Below, in pieces: positions 1 through 9,010 of a stretch of DNA of 36,954 nucleotides; positions within the stretch are counted from its first letter, which is position 1; every line of letters begins with the position of its first letter. Where the stretch lies: assembly GCA_037441525.1 (NCBI GenBank), contig JBBISA010000041.1, forward strand, positions 1-36,954, given 5' to 3'. A model generated the notes under the pieces. It was not told the DNA's origin. It worked only from the letters and a program-made list of their open reading frames with translations, and searched no databases. Origin of the DNA: SKVR01 sp037441525 (lineage in GTDB: Bacteria > Bacteroidota > Bacteroidia > Bacteroidales > UBA7960). A program made the translations under genes and the position numbers.

Positions 1-29
1 ACTTAAAAAATAAAATCAAGCAATTTTAA

Positions 30-48
30 TTTTTACCGGACAATAGTG
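30..48 (-). repeat. Terminal inverted motif, left copy
   Basis: CGGACAATAGTG at 37-48 is the exact reverse complement of CACTATTGTCCG at 36914-36925. Allowing one mismatch, the match extends to 18 of 19 bases (CACTATTGTCCG-R-TAAAAA). Two such copies facing outward at the two ends of the window look like insertion-sequence termini at which an assembly broke. No transposase is visible on either side, so the identity of the element is unknown. Confidence 0.45.
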
Positions 49-117
49 AATTTTTTTATAGGAATTTTTTTTATTGTTAAATTTTAAGGAAGTTGGGGGC
101 TTGTTTAGTGTTGATTA

Positions 118-457
118 TCGGATGGTTGATTTTCGGATTTTCGGATTATCTGGTGCCGGGTATCGGGTTTTTTTTGAAAGCCCCCCCAGCCCCCTGGCAG
201 GGGGAGCCGGACAGTGCAGATTTGACGGGTTGAGCATTTCTCGTCAGAGATAATTTTTGGAATTGAACCAAAATGTCAGAGAGTGCGAAGTTCCCCCTGC
301 CAGGGGGCGGGTTTATTCGGGTTTTCGGATTGTTGATTATCGGATTGTTGATTTTTGGATTTTCAGGTGTCCGGTTTAGGGTGTCAGGGGGGATTGATTG
401 TAACCTTGCAAGGGTTTAAAACAATAATTGCCCCGGGTATCAAGCCCCGGGTATCAA
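118..457. repeat. Repeat-rich non-coding stretch upstream of ccmF
   Basis: The first 691 bases hold no convincing gene. Three kinds of repeat are visible. A 15-mer, CCCCCTGGCAGGGGG, at 190-204 recurs in inverted orientation at 293-307, and each copy is itself nearly palindromic. Low-complexity strings of the type GGATTGTTGATT/TTCGGATT occur at about 118-150 and 320-365. A perfect 14-nt tandem pair, GCCCCGGGTATCAA, lies at 430-443 and 444-457. Such G+C-rich hairpins between AT-rich spacers are common intergenic material in Bacteroidota. No function is claimed. Confidence 0.6.
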
Positions 458-691
458 CCCGGGGTTGGTTTGCCCCATGGATGCGAAACATTGACTGGCA
501 TTTAAATAACAATTAAAAAGGTAAGGCAATACCTGAATTGTTTTATTTCCTTATTTTTGCCGTTCTGCAATTTTGGTAATCAGTTGTGTTGTTGAATTTG
601 GAAGGATAAGAATTGCAGATAATAATACAGCTATCCCATTCATTCTGGTTGTTTTAAAAAAAGGATTTGATATAACTAAAACTGTAGTCAA

Positions 692-3073
692 ATGAATATT
701 CAATATGTAGGTGAGCATCTTGTTCCGGGGCAAATAGGCCATTTTGCCATTATTGCCGGGTTTCTTACAGCGCTGCTTTCAGCATGGTTCTATTTCAGAT
801 CGGCCCATCTGGCAGGCAATGCCCGTGAGGTTTATCGCCGTGCAGGCCGGGTGAGTTTTTATACGCACAGTGGCTTTATTGTGCTTTCATCATTTATGCT
901 CATGGTTATATTGCTCAACCGTTATTACGAATACCGTTATGTATGGGCCCATGCCGAAAACGACCTTGCCCTTGGGTACCTGATAGCATCATTCTGGGCA
1001 GGGCAGGAGGGAAGCCTGATGTTCTGGACTCTCTGCCAGGTTATTATTGGTGTAGTGTTAATACGATATATCGGAATATGGGAAAATACGGTAATGACAG
1101 TAGTATCGGTTTCGCAGGTTTTTATGGCTGCCCTGTTGCTGGGAATTAACCTTTTTGGTTTAAAGATTGGGATGAGCCCCTTTGTTCTTCTGCGGGAGTT
1201 GCCTGATAATGCCGGTTCCGAATTCTTCCAGAATCCCAATTACCTTTCTTTTATAACCGATGGCAACGGGTTAAACCCGTTGCTGCGCAATTTCTGGATG
1301 TTGTCGCACCCGCCGGTGCTGTTTATCGGATTTGCCCTTACCCTTGTTCCATTTGCCTTTGCCCTTGCCGGATTATGGCGCAAAGAATACCTGAGTTGGA
1401 TCAGAATTTCTCTTCCCTGGACCAATCTTGCTGTATTTTTCCTGGGTGCCGGAATTTTGCTTGGTGGTGTCTGGGCTTACGAATCGCTTACTTTTGGTGG
1501 TTTCTGGGTATGGGACCCTATTGAAAATGCATCGCTGGTACCCTGGCTGGTGCTTGTTGGGGCTCTTCACCTTATGCTGGTTGCCAAAAACAAATAGGAG
1601 AATATTTTCCCTGCTTACCTGTTCACCTTCCTGGCCTTTGTTTTTGTTATCTACAGCACCTACCTTACACGTAGTGGAGTGCTTGCCGAAACATCGGTTC
1701 ACTCCTTCGGAAATGATGGTACAGGCTGGCAAATTCTGATATATCTAATTGCCTTCCTTTTCGTGCCCATAATAGTGCTCTTGCTTCATTACAACAAGCT
1801 TCCATCCAAAGAAAATGAACAACCCCTGAGCAAGGAATTCTGGTTGTTTATTGCCGCCATGGTTTTGGTATTGTCTGCTTTTCAAATAATATTCACCACT
1901 TCCATACCGGTTTGGAACCGCATGTTTGGAAGCGAACTCAGCCCACCGGTTGATGTGGTTGGCCACTACAATACCTGGCAATTGCCCTTTGCTGTGTTGG
2001 TTGCTCTGCTTATGGCACTGGCCCATTTCCTGAAATGGGGAAAAACTGATCTGAAAAAATTTGGGGTATCGGTTTCTTTCTCACTGGCTTTGGCATTGGT
2101 TTTTACTGTTTTGCTGGTCATTTTCAGCGGAAAATACGGATGGGCAAACCGCATATTCCTTTTTGCAGGGTTGTTTGCCCTGTTTTCATCGCTCGATATG
2201 CTTTTTCGGTTCCGCAAAACTCTTGGCAATACGCCTGCACTAATAAGCCACCTGGGCATTGCCCTGTTCTTTGTGGCGCTGGTTCTTACCTTTTCTCAAA
2301 AAGACATTATATCTGAAAACACATCGGGGTATAACCTTGGTGAGGGTTTTCCATCGAACGAAAATCAGCTGCTCATCAAGGATGAAATAGTGCCTCTGGG
2401 TAGCTATTTTGTTTCCTATCTTGGCAATTACCGGCAGGGTGAAGACTTTATTTATGAAATTGATTTTCTGAAGAAAAATGCCGATGGCGGGTATTATAAG
2501 GTGTTTACCTCTCGCCCCACTATAAAACTCAACGAAACCATGGGCAATGTTTATAACCCCTATGCTAAGGTTTATCCTCTGAAAGACATCTTTACCTACA
2601 TTACCTTTGCCGATGTAAACACAAAGGGCGAAAAGCGCGAACCTGAACTCCTTGAGAGAATTGAAATTACACGCGGTGATACTGTTACATTTCAGAATAA
2701 TAAACTGTTGCTTACGGCCATTGATGCCAGCGAGCCCGAAGCAGGGCAACAGGGGGCCATAAGTGTTACGGCTTCTGTTGAACTTATAACACATTTTGGT
2801 GCAAGGTTTACTGCCCAGCCCCGCTTTATGCTCAACGACAGGCAGGTATCCTTTGAAGACGATATCATTAAAGACCTTGATCTTACTTTCCGGTTTGCAC
2901 AGGTGGGCGACAAACCTTTCACTATTTTCCTTGAGATTTATCGCTACCAGCCCGATTTCATCATTATAAAATCCATCATCTTCCCCTACATCAACCTGTT
3001 ATGGCTGAGTTGTATCGTAATGCTGGTGGGTTTCTGGATGTCGTTCAGGAAAAGATGGAAAACACGTCAGTAA
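692..3073 (+). pseudogene. ccmF: CcmF-type cytochrome c heme lyase, interrupted by in-frame TAG
   Basis: This is a multi-spanning membrane protein of cytochrome c maturation (system I), which attaches heme to apocytochromes on the periplasmic side. The first open part (692-1597, 301 aa) has the CcmF features LSHPPVLFIGF and the tryptophan-rich heme-handling segment GGFWVWDPIENASLVPWL. A TAG at 1595-1597 then ends the frame. The same frame continues without other stops to TAA at 3071-3073, and its first residues (ENIFPAYLFTFLAF, then YLTRSGVLAETSVHSF) are the expected next part of CcmF. Further helices follow, then a large periplasmic domain and a final helix. The total of 793 positions is normal for the family in Bacteroidota. 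The break is therefore a single nonsense codon in a polar loop, possibly CAG or AAG changed to TAG, or a sequencing error. A GTG at 1679 could restart translation, but the two parts are one gene. Any ccm genes upstream lie outside the window. Confidence 0.88.
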
Positions 3074-3075
3074 CG

Positions 3076-3855
3076 ATGGATGCCAGGTCGGTTGTACTCG
3101 TGGGGGCCGGAAATGTAGCCACCCATCTGGGGAAGGCCCTTGCTGCAGAAGGACACCGGATATTGCAGGTTTACAGCCGCACTTCGGAGTCATCGGCCAG
3201 ACTTTCAGTGGCTTTGAATTGCCCGTATACCAACAATATTCAAGAAATAACTCCTGGCGCTGATATTTACATTTTTTGCGTTGCCGATGATGCTCTTGAA
3301 TCGCTGTTGCAGAAGTTCCCGCACAAAAATGCCTTTGTGATACACACCGCCGGCAGTGTTTCCATTGATGTGATTATAAAAGCTGGCATCAGCGATGCAG
3401 GGGTGTTTTATCCACTTCAAACCTTTTCTCGTAATATTGAAGTTGATTTTAAGAATATTCCTGTTTTTATAGAAGCGCCAAAAAAAGAAAAGCTGAAGCT
3501 GTTGCGAAATTTGGGAACAAGGCTAAGGGCAAAGGTAATTGAAGCCACATCGGAGCAACGCTTACAATTGCACATTGCGGCGGTGTTTGCCTGCAACTTC
3601 ACCAACTACATGTATGCGGTTGCAAAACAAATTCTCGACAGCAACAATTTGCCTTTTGAGCTCCTGCATCCGTTGATGGAAGAAACTTTGCGTAAGGCTC
3701 TCAATGCCCATCCGACCAGGGTACAGACCGGCCCCGCAGTTCGAAAAGATTTCACTGTTCTGCATCGTCATATTAAAAGTCTTGATGAGAACCCTGCTTT
3801 GCAAAAATTGTATAATTTTGTCAGCCAAAGCATTATAGAAAATTCAGCAAAATAA
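3076..3855 (+). CDS. Rossmann-fold DUF2520 protein
   Basis: The N-terminus has a dinucleotide-binding fold (VVLVGAGNVATHLGKAL, a GxGxxA motif), as in the F420-dependent NADP oxidoreductase superfamily. A C-terminal helical DUF2520 half follows (LHIAAVFACNFTNYMYAVA, then ETLRKALNAHP and TGPAVRKD). I chose the ATG at 3076, two bases after the ccmF stop, giving 259 aa. An ATG at 3055 would overlap ccmF by 19 bases and is the alternative. The substrate is unknown. In Bacteroidota this family habitually sits directly before kdsC, as it does here (8-bp gap), so it probably belongs to the same transcription unit. Confidence 0.88.
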   Translation: MDARSVVLVGAGNVATHLGKALAAEGHRILQVYSRTSESSARLSVALNCPYTNNIQEITPGADIYIFCVADDALESLLQKFPHKNAFVIHTAGSVSIDVIIKAGISDAGVFYPLQTFSRNIEVDFKNIPVFIEAPKKEKLKLLRNLGTRLRAKVIEATSEQRLQLHIAAVFACNFTNYMYAVAKQILDSNNLPFELLHPLMEETLRKALNAHPTRVQTGPAVRKDFTVLHRHIKSLDENPALQKLYNFVSQSIIENSAK

Positions 3856-3863
3856 TCATCCCG

Positions 3864-4385
3864 ATGGCCAATTATAAAACCCTGTTAGCCAATATTAAAA
3901 CCTTTATTTTTGATGTTGATGGAGTAATGACCGACAGCATAGTTGTCCTTACTGAGGATGGACACATGCTGCGTACTGCCAATGTGAAGGATGGTTATGC
4001 GCTTCAGCTTGCGGTTAAGAAGGGTTACAGGATAATCATTATTTCGGGGGGGGCATCGCAGGCGGTTGGCCAGCGTTTCAGAGGACTTGGTATACAGGAA
4101 ATTTACCTCGGTGTTGGCAACAAACTTGAAGTTTTTCGCAAAATAGTTGAAGAAAGCAACCTTGACAAGTCCACCGTACTGTATATGGGCGACGACATAC
4201 CGGATTATCAGGTAATGTGCGAGGTTGGGGTTGCTGCCTGCCCTGCTGATGCCGCTGAAGAAATAAAGCATATCAGTCACTATATATCGCCTTTGCCGGG
4301 TGGCAGGGGCTGTGCCCGCGATGTTCTGGAGCAGGTTATGAAAGTGCAGCAGACCTGGTTCAACGAGGACGGATTTCACTGGTAA
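3864..4385 (+). CDS. kdsC: KdsC-like 3-deoxy-D-manno-octulosonate 8-phosphate phosphatase
   Basis: This is a HAD-superfamily phosphatase of the small, capless KdsC type (173 aa), which releases phosphate from Kdo 8-phosphate during synthesis of the lipopolysaccharide inner core sugar. Visible motifs are the nucleophile loop FDVDGVMTD (Asp17 and Asp19), the IISGG motif II, the lysine near GVGNKLEVF, and the acidic motif GDDIPD from residue 109, followed by a late glycine-rich GGRGCARDVLEQ segment typical of KdsC. The members of this family work as tetramers. It is 8 bp from the DUF2520 gene and 11 bp from the prenyltransferase, so one operon is likely. Confidence 0.92.
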   Translation: MANYKTLLANIKTFIFDVDGVMTDSIVVLTEDGHMLRTANVKDGYALQLAVKKGYRIIIISGGASQAVGQRFRGLGIQEIYLGVGNKLEVFRKIVEESNLDKSTVLYMGDDIPDYQVMCEVGVAACPADAAEEIKHISHYISPLPGGRGCARDVLEQVMKVQQTWFNEDGFHW

Positions 4386-4396
4386 TCAGCAGTAAA

Positions 4397-5368
4397 ATGA
4401 AAACTATAAGGAGGATATTGGCATACGGAAGGTTATTCAGATGGCCCAATCTGCTGATTTTATTCGGAACCCAGTACCTGGTGCGTTATGCTTTTATCAT
4501 CCCCTGGTTGCAGAACTACGATTTATTGCCGGTACTTTCTCATTTTGGCTTTTTTTTATTGGCAACGGCCAGTGTTTTAATCAGTGCTGCGGGGTATTGC
4601 ATAAACGATTATTTCGACATAAAAGCTGACCGCATCAATAAACCCAGTCGGATGGTTCTGGGCAGGCATATTTCCAGAAGGTCAGCTATACTGGCTCATT
4701 GGGTGCTTAATGGCACTGGTTTCCTGGCAGGTACAACTGCATCCTGGCTTGCCGGCAAATGGCAATTTTCCTTAATTTTCCTTGTAGTACCTTTCCTTTT
4801 GTGGTTATACTCCATCAGATACAAAAAGAAATTTCTCATTGGCAATTTTATTGTGGCACTGTTATCAGCCTTTTCCATTTCAATGGTATGGCTTTTTGAA
4901 TACCAGGCTTTAGGGGTAACTGATCTGGCGGCCCAATCTTTCATTGCCGGTATAGGTACCGGGGTAAAACTGCTCGCTTTGTTTGCTTTTCTCACCACCC
5001 TGGCCCGCGAACTCATTAAAGATATTGAGGATATTAAGGGAGACGTAAAAATAGGATGTCGCACATTTCCGGTGATTGCTGGCATAAGAAAGACCAAGTT
5101 TATGATTATTTTCATTTTTATTGCTGTGATGGTTTCCCTGCTTATGTTTCAGATATATTTGCTTCGAAACGATATTGATATTCTTTTTATTTATCTGATG
5201 ATATCTGTTCAGTTGCCCATGGTTTTCCTCATCAATAAAACATTGAATGCTTTCGAAAAGGATGATTATCATTTTATCAGTAAATCTCTTAAGTATATTA
5301 TGGTTTTTGGGGTAATGTCGATGGTAGTTTTCTATTTCTATCTGGCAGAGGGGTTAAAACTTACTTGA
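4397..5368 (+). CDS. UbiA-family prenyltransferase (geranylgeranylglycerol-phosphate geranylgeranyltransferase-like)
   Basis: This is an integral membrane prenyltransferase of 323 aa with about eight or nine hydrophobic segments. The first aspartate-rich motif is NDYFDIKADRINKP (from residue 70) and the second is DIEDIKGD (from residue 209); both bind the magnesium-diphosphate of the prenyl donor. Homologues in Bacteroidota are usually named geranylgeranylglycerol-phosphate geranylgeranyltransferase by similarity to archaeal enzymes, but their real acceptor is not established, so I leave the symbol empty. The gene lies between kdsC and maf with gaps of 11 and 10 bp, a conserved arrangement in this phylum. 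Confidence 0.85.
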   Translation: MKTIRRILAYGRLFRWPNLLILFGTQYLVRYAFIIPWLQNYDLLPVLSHFGFFLLATASVLISAAGYCINDYFDIKADRINKPSRMVLGRHISRRSAILAHWVLNGTGFLAGTTASWLAGKWQFSLIFLVVPFLLWLYSIRYKKKFLIGNFIVALLSAFSISMVWLFEYQALGVTDLAAQSFIAGIGTGVKLLALFAFLTTLARELIKDIEDIKGDVKIGCRTFPVIAGIRKTKFMIIFIFIAVMVSLLMFQIYLLRNDIDILFIYLMISVQLPMVFLINKTLNAFEKDDYHFISKSLKYIMVFGVMSMVVFYFYLAEGLKLT

Positions 5369-5378
5369 GATAATTTGC

Positions 5379-5984
5379 ATGATGAGCCTTTTCAATCCCT
5401 TAAAAGAAACCGACCTTATACTTGGTTCGCAATCCCCACGCCGCCAGGAACTACTCCGGTTTGCCGGATTTAATTTCCGGATTCTTACCATTTCAACCAG
5501 CGAACAATTTCCTGATGGGATGGATCCATTCAGGGTGGCAGGTTTCCTTAGCCAGAAAAAAGCCAATGCCATGAAGTATTTGCTCAATCCCGATTCAGTA
5601 CTGATAACTGCCGATACCATAGTAGTACAGGATAACCAAATACTTAATAAGGCCGCTGACGCCGATGATGCCTTCCGGATGCTTTCTATGCTGAATGGCC
5701 GTTATCATAATGTAATAACAGGGGTAAGCATAACTTCAACTGCCCGGCAGGAAACTTTTCAGGAAACAACCAGGGTATATTTCAGGGCATTAGACGATGA
5801 TGAGATTTGGTATTATATCAACAATTATAAACCTTTCGACAAGGCAGGGGCCTATGGTATTCAGGAATGGATAGGCATGACAGGGGTAGAAAAAATTGAA
5901 GGATGCTTTTACAATGTTATGGGTTTGCCGGTGGGGGCTCTTTACCAGCAATTAAAATCATTTTTACAACAGCAATTTCATTAA
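5379..5984 (+). CDS. maf: Maf-like nucleoside triphosphate pyrophosphatase
   Basis: This is a house-cleaning pyrophosphatase that hydrolyses non-canonical or excess nucleotides (dTTP/UTP type in the YhdE/Maf subgroup). The N-terminal signature LILGSQSPRRQELLRFAGF is clear, followed by SQKKANAM, the catalytic ADTIVV segment, the DKAGAYGIQ motif and the C-terminal EGCFYNVMGLPV. The length of 201 aa is normal. Two ATG codons are adjacent at 5379 and 5382, and either could be used. It closes the DUF2520-kdsC-prenyltransferase-maf run, and a new promoter-like box follows at 6005. Confidence 0.92.
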   Translation: MMSLFNPLKETDLILGSQSPRRQELLRFAGFNFRILTISTSEQFPDGMDPFRVAGFLSQKKANAMKYLLNPDSVLITADTIVVQDNQILNKAADADDAFRMLSMLNGRYHNVITGVSITSTARQETFQETTRVYFRALDDDEIWYYINNYKPFDKAGAYGIQEWIGMTGVEKIEGCFYNVMGLPVGALYQQLKSFLQQQFH

Positions 5985-6004
5985 GCAGGTTTGGATAATA
6001 ATTA

Positions 6005-6013
6005 TACTTTTGC
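6005..6013 (+). promoter_or_regulatory. -7 promoter box (TAnnTTTGC) for the glycosyltransferase
   Basis: TACTTTTGC matches the Bacteroidota -7 consensus TAnnTTTG. It lies 24 bp before the ATG at 6038, giving a short leader. A TTTG upstream (5990-5993) is too close to be a normal -33 element. Confidence 0.5.
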
Positions 6014-6037
6014 CACACAAAAAACCAAGGCCTGAAA

Positions 6038-7180
6038 ATGATAATTGCTGTCAACACCCAGTTATTGCTTCCCGGAAGGCTCGATGGCATTGGCTGGTTT
6101 ACCTATGAAACCCTAAAGCGCATTACCCGCAATCATCCTGAACATACCTTCTATTTCATCTTCGATCGAACTCCTGATATAGGGCTCAGTTTTCCCAGTA
6201 ACGTAATTTTTAAGGTTTTATCACCTCCAAGCAGGCATCCTTTTCTTTGGTTTTTACGTTTCGAAATTTTACTCCCCTTTCTTCTAAAAAAAATAAAGGC
6301 TGATATTTTTCTTAGCCCTGATGGGTGGATGACCCTCGGCACCAAAATTCCATGCATCAATGTTATTCATGATCTGAATTTTCATCATTGCCCTGGCGAT
6401 GTCCCTTTCTGGATAAGATTGTACTACAATAGCCTTTTCCCGCGATATGCCCGCAAAGCCCGCAGAGTGGCTACGGTTAGTCAGTATTCAAAACAGGATA
6501 TTGCCAAAACTTACAGAATCGATCCTGGCAAAATTGATGTAATGCACAATGGGTGCAACCTGGCCTACAGTCCCCAATCGGAAGAAACATGCCGCAAGGT
6601 AAGAGAAAAATATTCAGATGGGAATCCATTTTTTCTGTACGTTGGTGCTCTTATTCCCCGAAAAAATATTGCAAATATGCTAAGGGCCTTCGACAGGTTT
6701 AAAGAAACTGACAGCACCAATACAAAATTGATCATTATTGGGCAGAAAAAATGGTGGACAAACCAGATAAACGAGGCTTACGAAACCATGCAGTTTAAGG
6801 ATGATGTTATGTTTCATGGCCGGAAAGGTGTAGATGAGCTCAATATTTTGTATGCAGCATCTACCGGATTATTGTTGGTGTCGGTGTTCGAAGGTTTTGG
6901 GATACCTATTCTGGAAGCCTTCCATTCAGAAACTGCCGTAATTACTTCAAATGTCAGCTCTATGCCCGAAGTTGCCGGTGATGCTGCCCTTTTGGTTGAC
7001 CCGACATCGGTGGGTGAAATTGCCGATGCAATGACCAGGCTCAGTACTGATGTATCATTGCGCAACCGCCTGATTGAAAAGGGGAAGGTCCGCAGAGAGC
7101 TTTTTTCGTGGGATCAAACCGCCAACCGGCTATGGGATTGCATTGAAATGGTTAAAACCGAAATTCAGGCAGGAAAATAA
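6038..7180 (+). CDS. Glycosyltransferase family 4 protein
   Basis: This is a GT-B fold retaining glycosyltransferase of 380 aa. The N-terminal half starts with the acceptor-side motif AVNTQLLLPGRLDGIGWFT and has a central VIHDLNFHHCP loop. The C-terminal half has the hinge segment FLYVGALIPRKNIANML and the nucleotide-sugar site EGFGIPILE (about residues 284-292, the E-x7-E motif), then SSMPEVAGDAALLVDP. There is no signal peptide or membrane span, so it acts in the cytoplasm, presumably on a lipid-linked glycan or LPS/exopolysaccharide precursor. The donor and acceptor cannot be read from sequence. It has its own promoter-like box and faces the methyltransferase convergently. Confidence 0.9.
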   Translation: MIIAVNTQLLLPGRLDGIGWFTYETLKRITRNHPEHTFYFIFDRTPDIGLSFPSNVIFKVLSPPSRHPFLWFLRFEILLPFLLKKIKADIFLSPDGWMTLGTKIPCINVIHDLNFHHCPGDVPFWIRLYYNSLFPRYARKARRVATVSQYSKQDIAKTYRIDPGKIDVMHNGCNLAYSPQSEETCRKVREKYSDGNPFFLYVGALIPRKNIANMLRAFDRFKETDSTNTKLIIIGQKKWWTNQINEAYETMQFKDDVMFHGRKGVDELNILYAASTGLLLVSVFEGFGIPILEAFHSETAVITSNVSSMPEVAGDAALLVDPTSVGEIADAMTRLSTDVSLRNRLIEKGKVRRELFSWDQTANRLWDCIEMVKTEIQAGK

Positions 7181-7213
7181 TTCTTACCCCATTGTCAGCT
7201 TTTTATCTTTATC

Positions 7214-7301
7214 CCGGATTATTCATTAGGAATATAGTGAACTAATGACTTAGCCGGGTTTGATCCCGCTTTAGAATAACGGCTAAAGACAAATTTGGGT
7301 T
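7214..7301. repeat. Dispersed repeat, copy A
   Basis: This 88-bp stretch between the convergent glycosyltransferase and methyltransferase genes matches 20166-20374 (copy B). Shared blocks are CCGGATTA, GAACTAATGACTTAGCCGGG, CCCGCTTTAGAA and GACAAATTTGGGTT. Copy A has 7 bases between its CTTTAGAATAAC and the last block. Copy B has an extra 121 bp there. The core AGCCGGG-N-CCCGCT can form a small hairpin. The copy ends on the methyltransferase stop codon. Confidence 0.75.
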
Positions 7302-8044
7302 TATTGTTTATTCGATAATTCGAGATAGCAAAACCATGCGTTTTTGCGCATGAAAGGCATAAATCCAAAAATTAATCTGTCGGTAAAGCAGAGAAGCTTC
7401 AGTAATGGCTTGAATATGATAGTATTTCTGAAGGGAACCGCCATTAGAGTGGTTAAATGGTAGAATTTTACTGACACATTATCGAAAAACTGCCTTGCCA
7501 GGGTGATGTCGGCCATTAACAGCGGATGCTCATCTTCGGTGCGCATCTGGGGTGTACGTTTCCGGTAATGGTTAATGAAAAAATTATGGCCCAGGGGTTC
7601 GTAAAATATTGCTTTACCCCCGGGCCTTAAAACCCTGTATATTTCCTTGTATGATTTATGAAGGTCTAGATGATGGATGATTGCATTCCCGAAGATCAGG
7701 TCGAATGAATTGTCGTCGAAAGTGAGTTCCTCAGCATTCATTTCAAGAAACCGGGTGTTCGTAAGGCCAAGTTTCCTGGCATGTTTTTCAGCAGTTTCAA
7801 TGGCATAATCCGAGATGTCGATGGCGGTTAACTCACTGGCAAAACTGGCCAGATACATTGAGTTATGGCCTGTGCCGCAACCATATTCAAGTACTTTCTT
7901 TCCGCTGCCATGTTTCTCGAGCAGTAGATTTAGTTTTTTGTGAGAATAGGAATGAATGGTATAAAACTTATCGGCCGGTTTCCTTACTCCTTCACTAAAA
8001 GCTTTATTATGATATTCTTTTTCTCGGGTTAAGCGGTCAATCAT
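7301..8044 (-). CDS. Class I SAM-dependent methyltransferase
   Basis: This Rossmann-fold methyltransferase of the Methyltransf_11/25 type has 247 aa. Motif I is VLEYGCGTGHNSMYLA, the acidic residue after strand 2 is in TAIDISDYAIETA, motif II is FDLIFGNAIIHHL, and motif III is RVLRPGGKAIFYEP. The C-terminal part is basic and partly hydrophobic (FRNTIIFKPLLKLLCF), which could mean a membrane-associated or lipid-like substrate, but that is only a guess. No transmembrane signal is present at the start. A TATCTTTG promoter box sits 27 bp upstream of the ATG. It converges on the glycosyltransferase, so a shared pathway is possible but not shown. Confidence 0.88.
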   Translation of the reverse strand: MIDRLTREKEYHNKAFSEGVRKPADKFYTIHSYSHKKLNLLLEKHGSGKKVLEYGCGTGHNSMYLASFASELTAIDISDYAIETAEKHARKLGLTNTRFLEMNAEELTFDDNSFDLIFGNAIIHHLDLHKSYKEIYRVLRPGGKAIFYEPLGHNFFINHYRKRTPQMRTEDEHPLLMADITLARQFFDNVSVKFYHLTTLMAVPFRNTIIFKPLLKLLCFTDRLIFGFMPFMRKNAWFCYLELSNKQ

Positions 8045-8070
8045 CTTTAAAAGGCTTGAAATTAAGGGTG

Positions 8071-8078
8071 CAAAGATA
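8071..8078 (-). promoter_or_regulatory. -7 promoter box for the methyltransferase
   Basis: On the minus strand TATCTTTG (then C) matches TAnnTTTG exactly and lies 27 bp upstream of the ATG at 8044, a normal spacing for a Bacteroidota promoter. Confidence 0.5.
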
Positions 8079-8114
8079 AGGAATTATGCATACCTTACTT
8101 TTTTCTTAATTTTT

Positions 8115-8795
8115 TTACCTTCTGTTGCCCAAGAAAATCATAATGTAATAAAGCAGTGTTGCCAACGATGCCAAAGCAGCAACTACATAAGTGAGTGCCG
8201 CCCATTTCAGGGCATCCTTTGCATTGTGATGTTCTTCACCAACTGTAAGGCCGGTTTCCCGGAGCCAGATAAGAGCCCGGTTGGTTGCATCAAACTCAAC
8301 CGGCAGGGTAATGAAACTGAAAAGTGTGGTTAGGGCAAACATTACAATGCCGGCAAGTAATATTCCGGGGAAAGCCTGCACGGTGAGAATACCGATAAGC
8401 AATACCCACTGCATATACTTTGAACTTACGCTGATGACAGGCACAAGGGCTGAACGCATTTTGAGGAATGAGTAGGCATGTGCATGCTGAATGGCATGAC
8501 CACATTCGTGAGCAGCTACAGCTGCTGCCGAAATACTCCTTCCGTTGTACACTTCAGGACTAAGGTTTACTGTTTTATCAAGAGGGTTGTAATGGTCAGT
8601 GAGTTTGCCCGGTGTTGAAATTACCCGAACACCTGATACACCGCTGTCGCGCAACATCTTTTCGGCTACTTCGCGTCCGCTGAGTCCCGAACGAAGACCT
8701 ACTTTAGAATATTTGTTGAATTTTGACTTTAGTGTGCTGGAAACCAGCCAGCTGAGAAGCATGAATATTCCGAAAATGACATATATTCCGATCAT
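8115..8795 (-). CDS. YugP-type neutral zinc metallopeptidase (membrane)
   Basis: This 226-aa membrane protein of the Zn_peptidase_2 (YugP) family has an N-terminal helix (IYVIFGIFMLLSWLVSS), the zinc site AHECGHAIQHAHAYSFLK (HExxH at residues 96-100), two or three hydrophobic segments in the middle (WVLLIGILTVQAFPGILLAG) and a final helix (LASLATLLYYIMIFLG). The conserved sequence PVEFDATNRA, characteristic of the family, is present and probably supplies the third zinc ligand. The physiological substrate of these peptidases is not known. The gene is single, with convergent or divergent neighbours on both sides. Confidence 0.88.
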   Translation of the reverse strand: MIGIYVIFGIFMLLSWLVSSTLKSKFNKYSKVGLRSGLSGREVAEKMLRDSGVSGVRVISTPGKLTDHYNPLDKTVNLSPEVYNGRSISAAAVAAHECGHAIQHAHAYSFLKMRSALVPVISVSSKYMQWVLLIGILTVQAFPGILLAGIVMFALTTLFSFITLPVEFDATNRALIWLRETGLTVGEEHHNAKDALKWAALTYVVAALASLATLLYYIMIFLGNRR

Positions 8796-9010
8796 AGCAG
8801 AAAAATTTAAATTATTTTATTGTTATTAAATCCGAGCGCCACAATGTCAAAAAGTAAGCCATCAGGTTTTTACTGACAATATGTCGTGAGTTAAATCTGG
8901 TTAAACTCTCCAACAAAACAAGGTTGATGCTGAAACAACCTTCCCGATTTGTTGTTTGAAAAGTTGTGATTTTTTTACTAAAAAAAGGGTTAGCTTCGCA
9001 GCCAAAAAAT

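Noticed and set aside
1679..3073. Separate gene starting at GTG 1679
   Set aside because: It is in the same frame as the upstream ccmF part, and the codons between 1598 and 1678 already encode CcmF residues, so it is the same gene after a nonsense codon.
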